Program-made: the position numbers and the translations under genes
The notes under the pieces: generated by a model
What the model was told of the DNA's origin: nothing
Database searches by the model: none
What the model saw: the letters and a program-made list of their open reading frames with translations, nothing else
DNA from: CAMCYM01 sp964405405
GTDB lineage: Bacteria; Bacteroidota; Bacteroidia; Flavobacteriales_D; Sanyastnellaceae
DNA: 7,744 bases
NCBI GenBank assembly: GCA_964405405.1
Contig: CAYONT010000079.1
Span: forward strand, 1 to 7,744
Reading direction: 5' to 3'
Part shown: piece after piece, positions 7,468 to 7,744 of the stretch
How the letters are laid out: every line of letters starts with the position of its first letter
Numbering within the stretch: the first letter of the stretch is position 1

Positions 7468-7659
7468 TACAGCAAAAATTATGGAATTTGGTTACACAAT
7501 CATGTAGTAAATGGTCGGATTTTAAAGCTACATTGCGGACAAACATAGCTTAAGCACAAATATTATTTATTTTTATATACTATTAAGGATTAACTCCTGA
7601 CAAATGATTACTCAAATTTAATTCCAACCTTATGAATATTATTTTTAATAAGGTACACT

Positions 7660-7706
7660 AATAATAATAATAAAGAAAGGGGCGCTGTAAACAGCACCCC
7701 TTCTTT
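7660..7706 (-). terminator. Intrinsic terminator for a minus-strand gene beyond the right edge
   Basis: On the minus strand the arms GGGGTGCTG and CAGCGCCCC pair fully (one U-G wobble) around a TTTA loop, extended outward by A-rich/T-rich arms, and are followed by TTTCTTT and ATT repeats. On the plus strand the same central pair is a C-A mismatch, so the minus direction is favoured, though bidirectional action is possible. It insulates the giant gene from whatever lies to the right. A possible minus-strand stop TAA at 7729-7731 sits just before it, but too little sequence is present to call that gene. Confidence 0.65.
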
Positions 7707-7711
7707 ATCCT

Positions 7712-7728
7712 TACGAATCTTATTCGTA
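7712..7728. other. Perfect 7-bp hairpin next to the terminator
   Basis: The arms tacgaat and attcgta enclose a CTT loop. On the minus strand it lies just after the possible stop TAA (7729-7731) and about 5 bp before the terminator stem, so the two hairpins are in tandem at a likely transcript 3' end. It may protect the 3' end or assist termination. Confidence 0.45.
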
Positions 7729-7744
7729 TTAATCCAGTAAGATC

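Larger units (their letters stand above)
6900..7660. other. Gene-free AT-rich intergenic stretch
   Basis: I find no reading frame with a plausible start and coding character on either strand and no tRNA or rRNA. Contents: stem-loop 2 and its flanking 9-bp inverted repeat; T-rich tracts at about 7045-7075; an AT palindrome at 7147-7165; a 10-bp direct repeat aaaatcagat at 7081-7090 and 7204-7213; an 11-bp inverted repeat at 7378-7388/7457-7467; and an 8-bp inverted repeat ctatgttt/aaacatag at 7451-7458/7541-7548. GC is clearly lower than in the coding part. Confidence 0.7.

Noticed and set aside
7729..7744. Last codons of a minus-strand gene ending ILLD-stop
   Set aside because: Only four codons are inside the window; the idea rests on the terminator position and cannot be supported as a gene.

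Overview
The window is almost entirely one very long minus-strand gene for a secreted, cysteine-rich, repeat-built surface protein. It looks like a member of the Bacteroidota, most plausibly a Saprospiraceae/Cytophagia/Flavobacteriia-type gliding or surface-attached organism. The grounds are an SprB-type repeat, a long tandem array of HYR domains, a Sec signal peptide, no Shine-Dalgarno motif before the start codon, a TAnnTTTG-type promoter element and moderate-to-low GC. The genus cannot be read from the sequence.

Layout on the minus strand, from high to low coordinates. The right edge (about 7660-7728) carries hairpins that look like a transcription terminator for a minus-strand gene lying beyond the window. 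From about 6900 to 7660 there is AT-rich DNA with no convincing gene. A leader of about 200 bp with stem-loops runs to the start codon at 6665. The protein then reads: signal peptide; an unrecognised N-terminal segment; one TGGC-type repeat (B0); four 78-residue-class repeats (A0-A3) interrupted by a run of 100 N; four more TGGC-type repeats (B1-B4); a PKD/Ig-like domain; an unrecognised 250-residue module opening with a CxCNN motif; one SprB-like repeat; and ten complete HYR domains plus the start of an eleventh, running off the left edge. The C-terminus, where a type IX secretion sorting domain would be expected, is outside the window.

The reading frame differs on the two sides of the N run, but this is explained by gap size. 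The sequences flanking the gap are copies of one 234-bp repeat, and one missing unit would need 122 bp (or 122 + 234n), not 100. With 122 bp the frame is restored exactly. I read the frame codon by codon from the gap to base 1 and found no stop, so the encoded part is at least about 2,229 residues. Gene callers working on this assembly will break the gene at the gap.

I see no defence system, mobile element, CRISPR array or RNA gene of a known class. The noteworthy points are the repeat-induced assembly gap with its predicted true length, a segmental duplication inside the HYR array with a constant offset of about 1,875 bp, the mosaic architecture with at least two unrecognised modules, and paired hairpins upstream of the gene that share an identical octamer.
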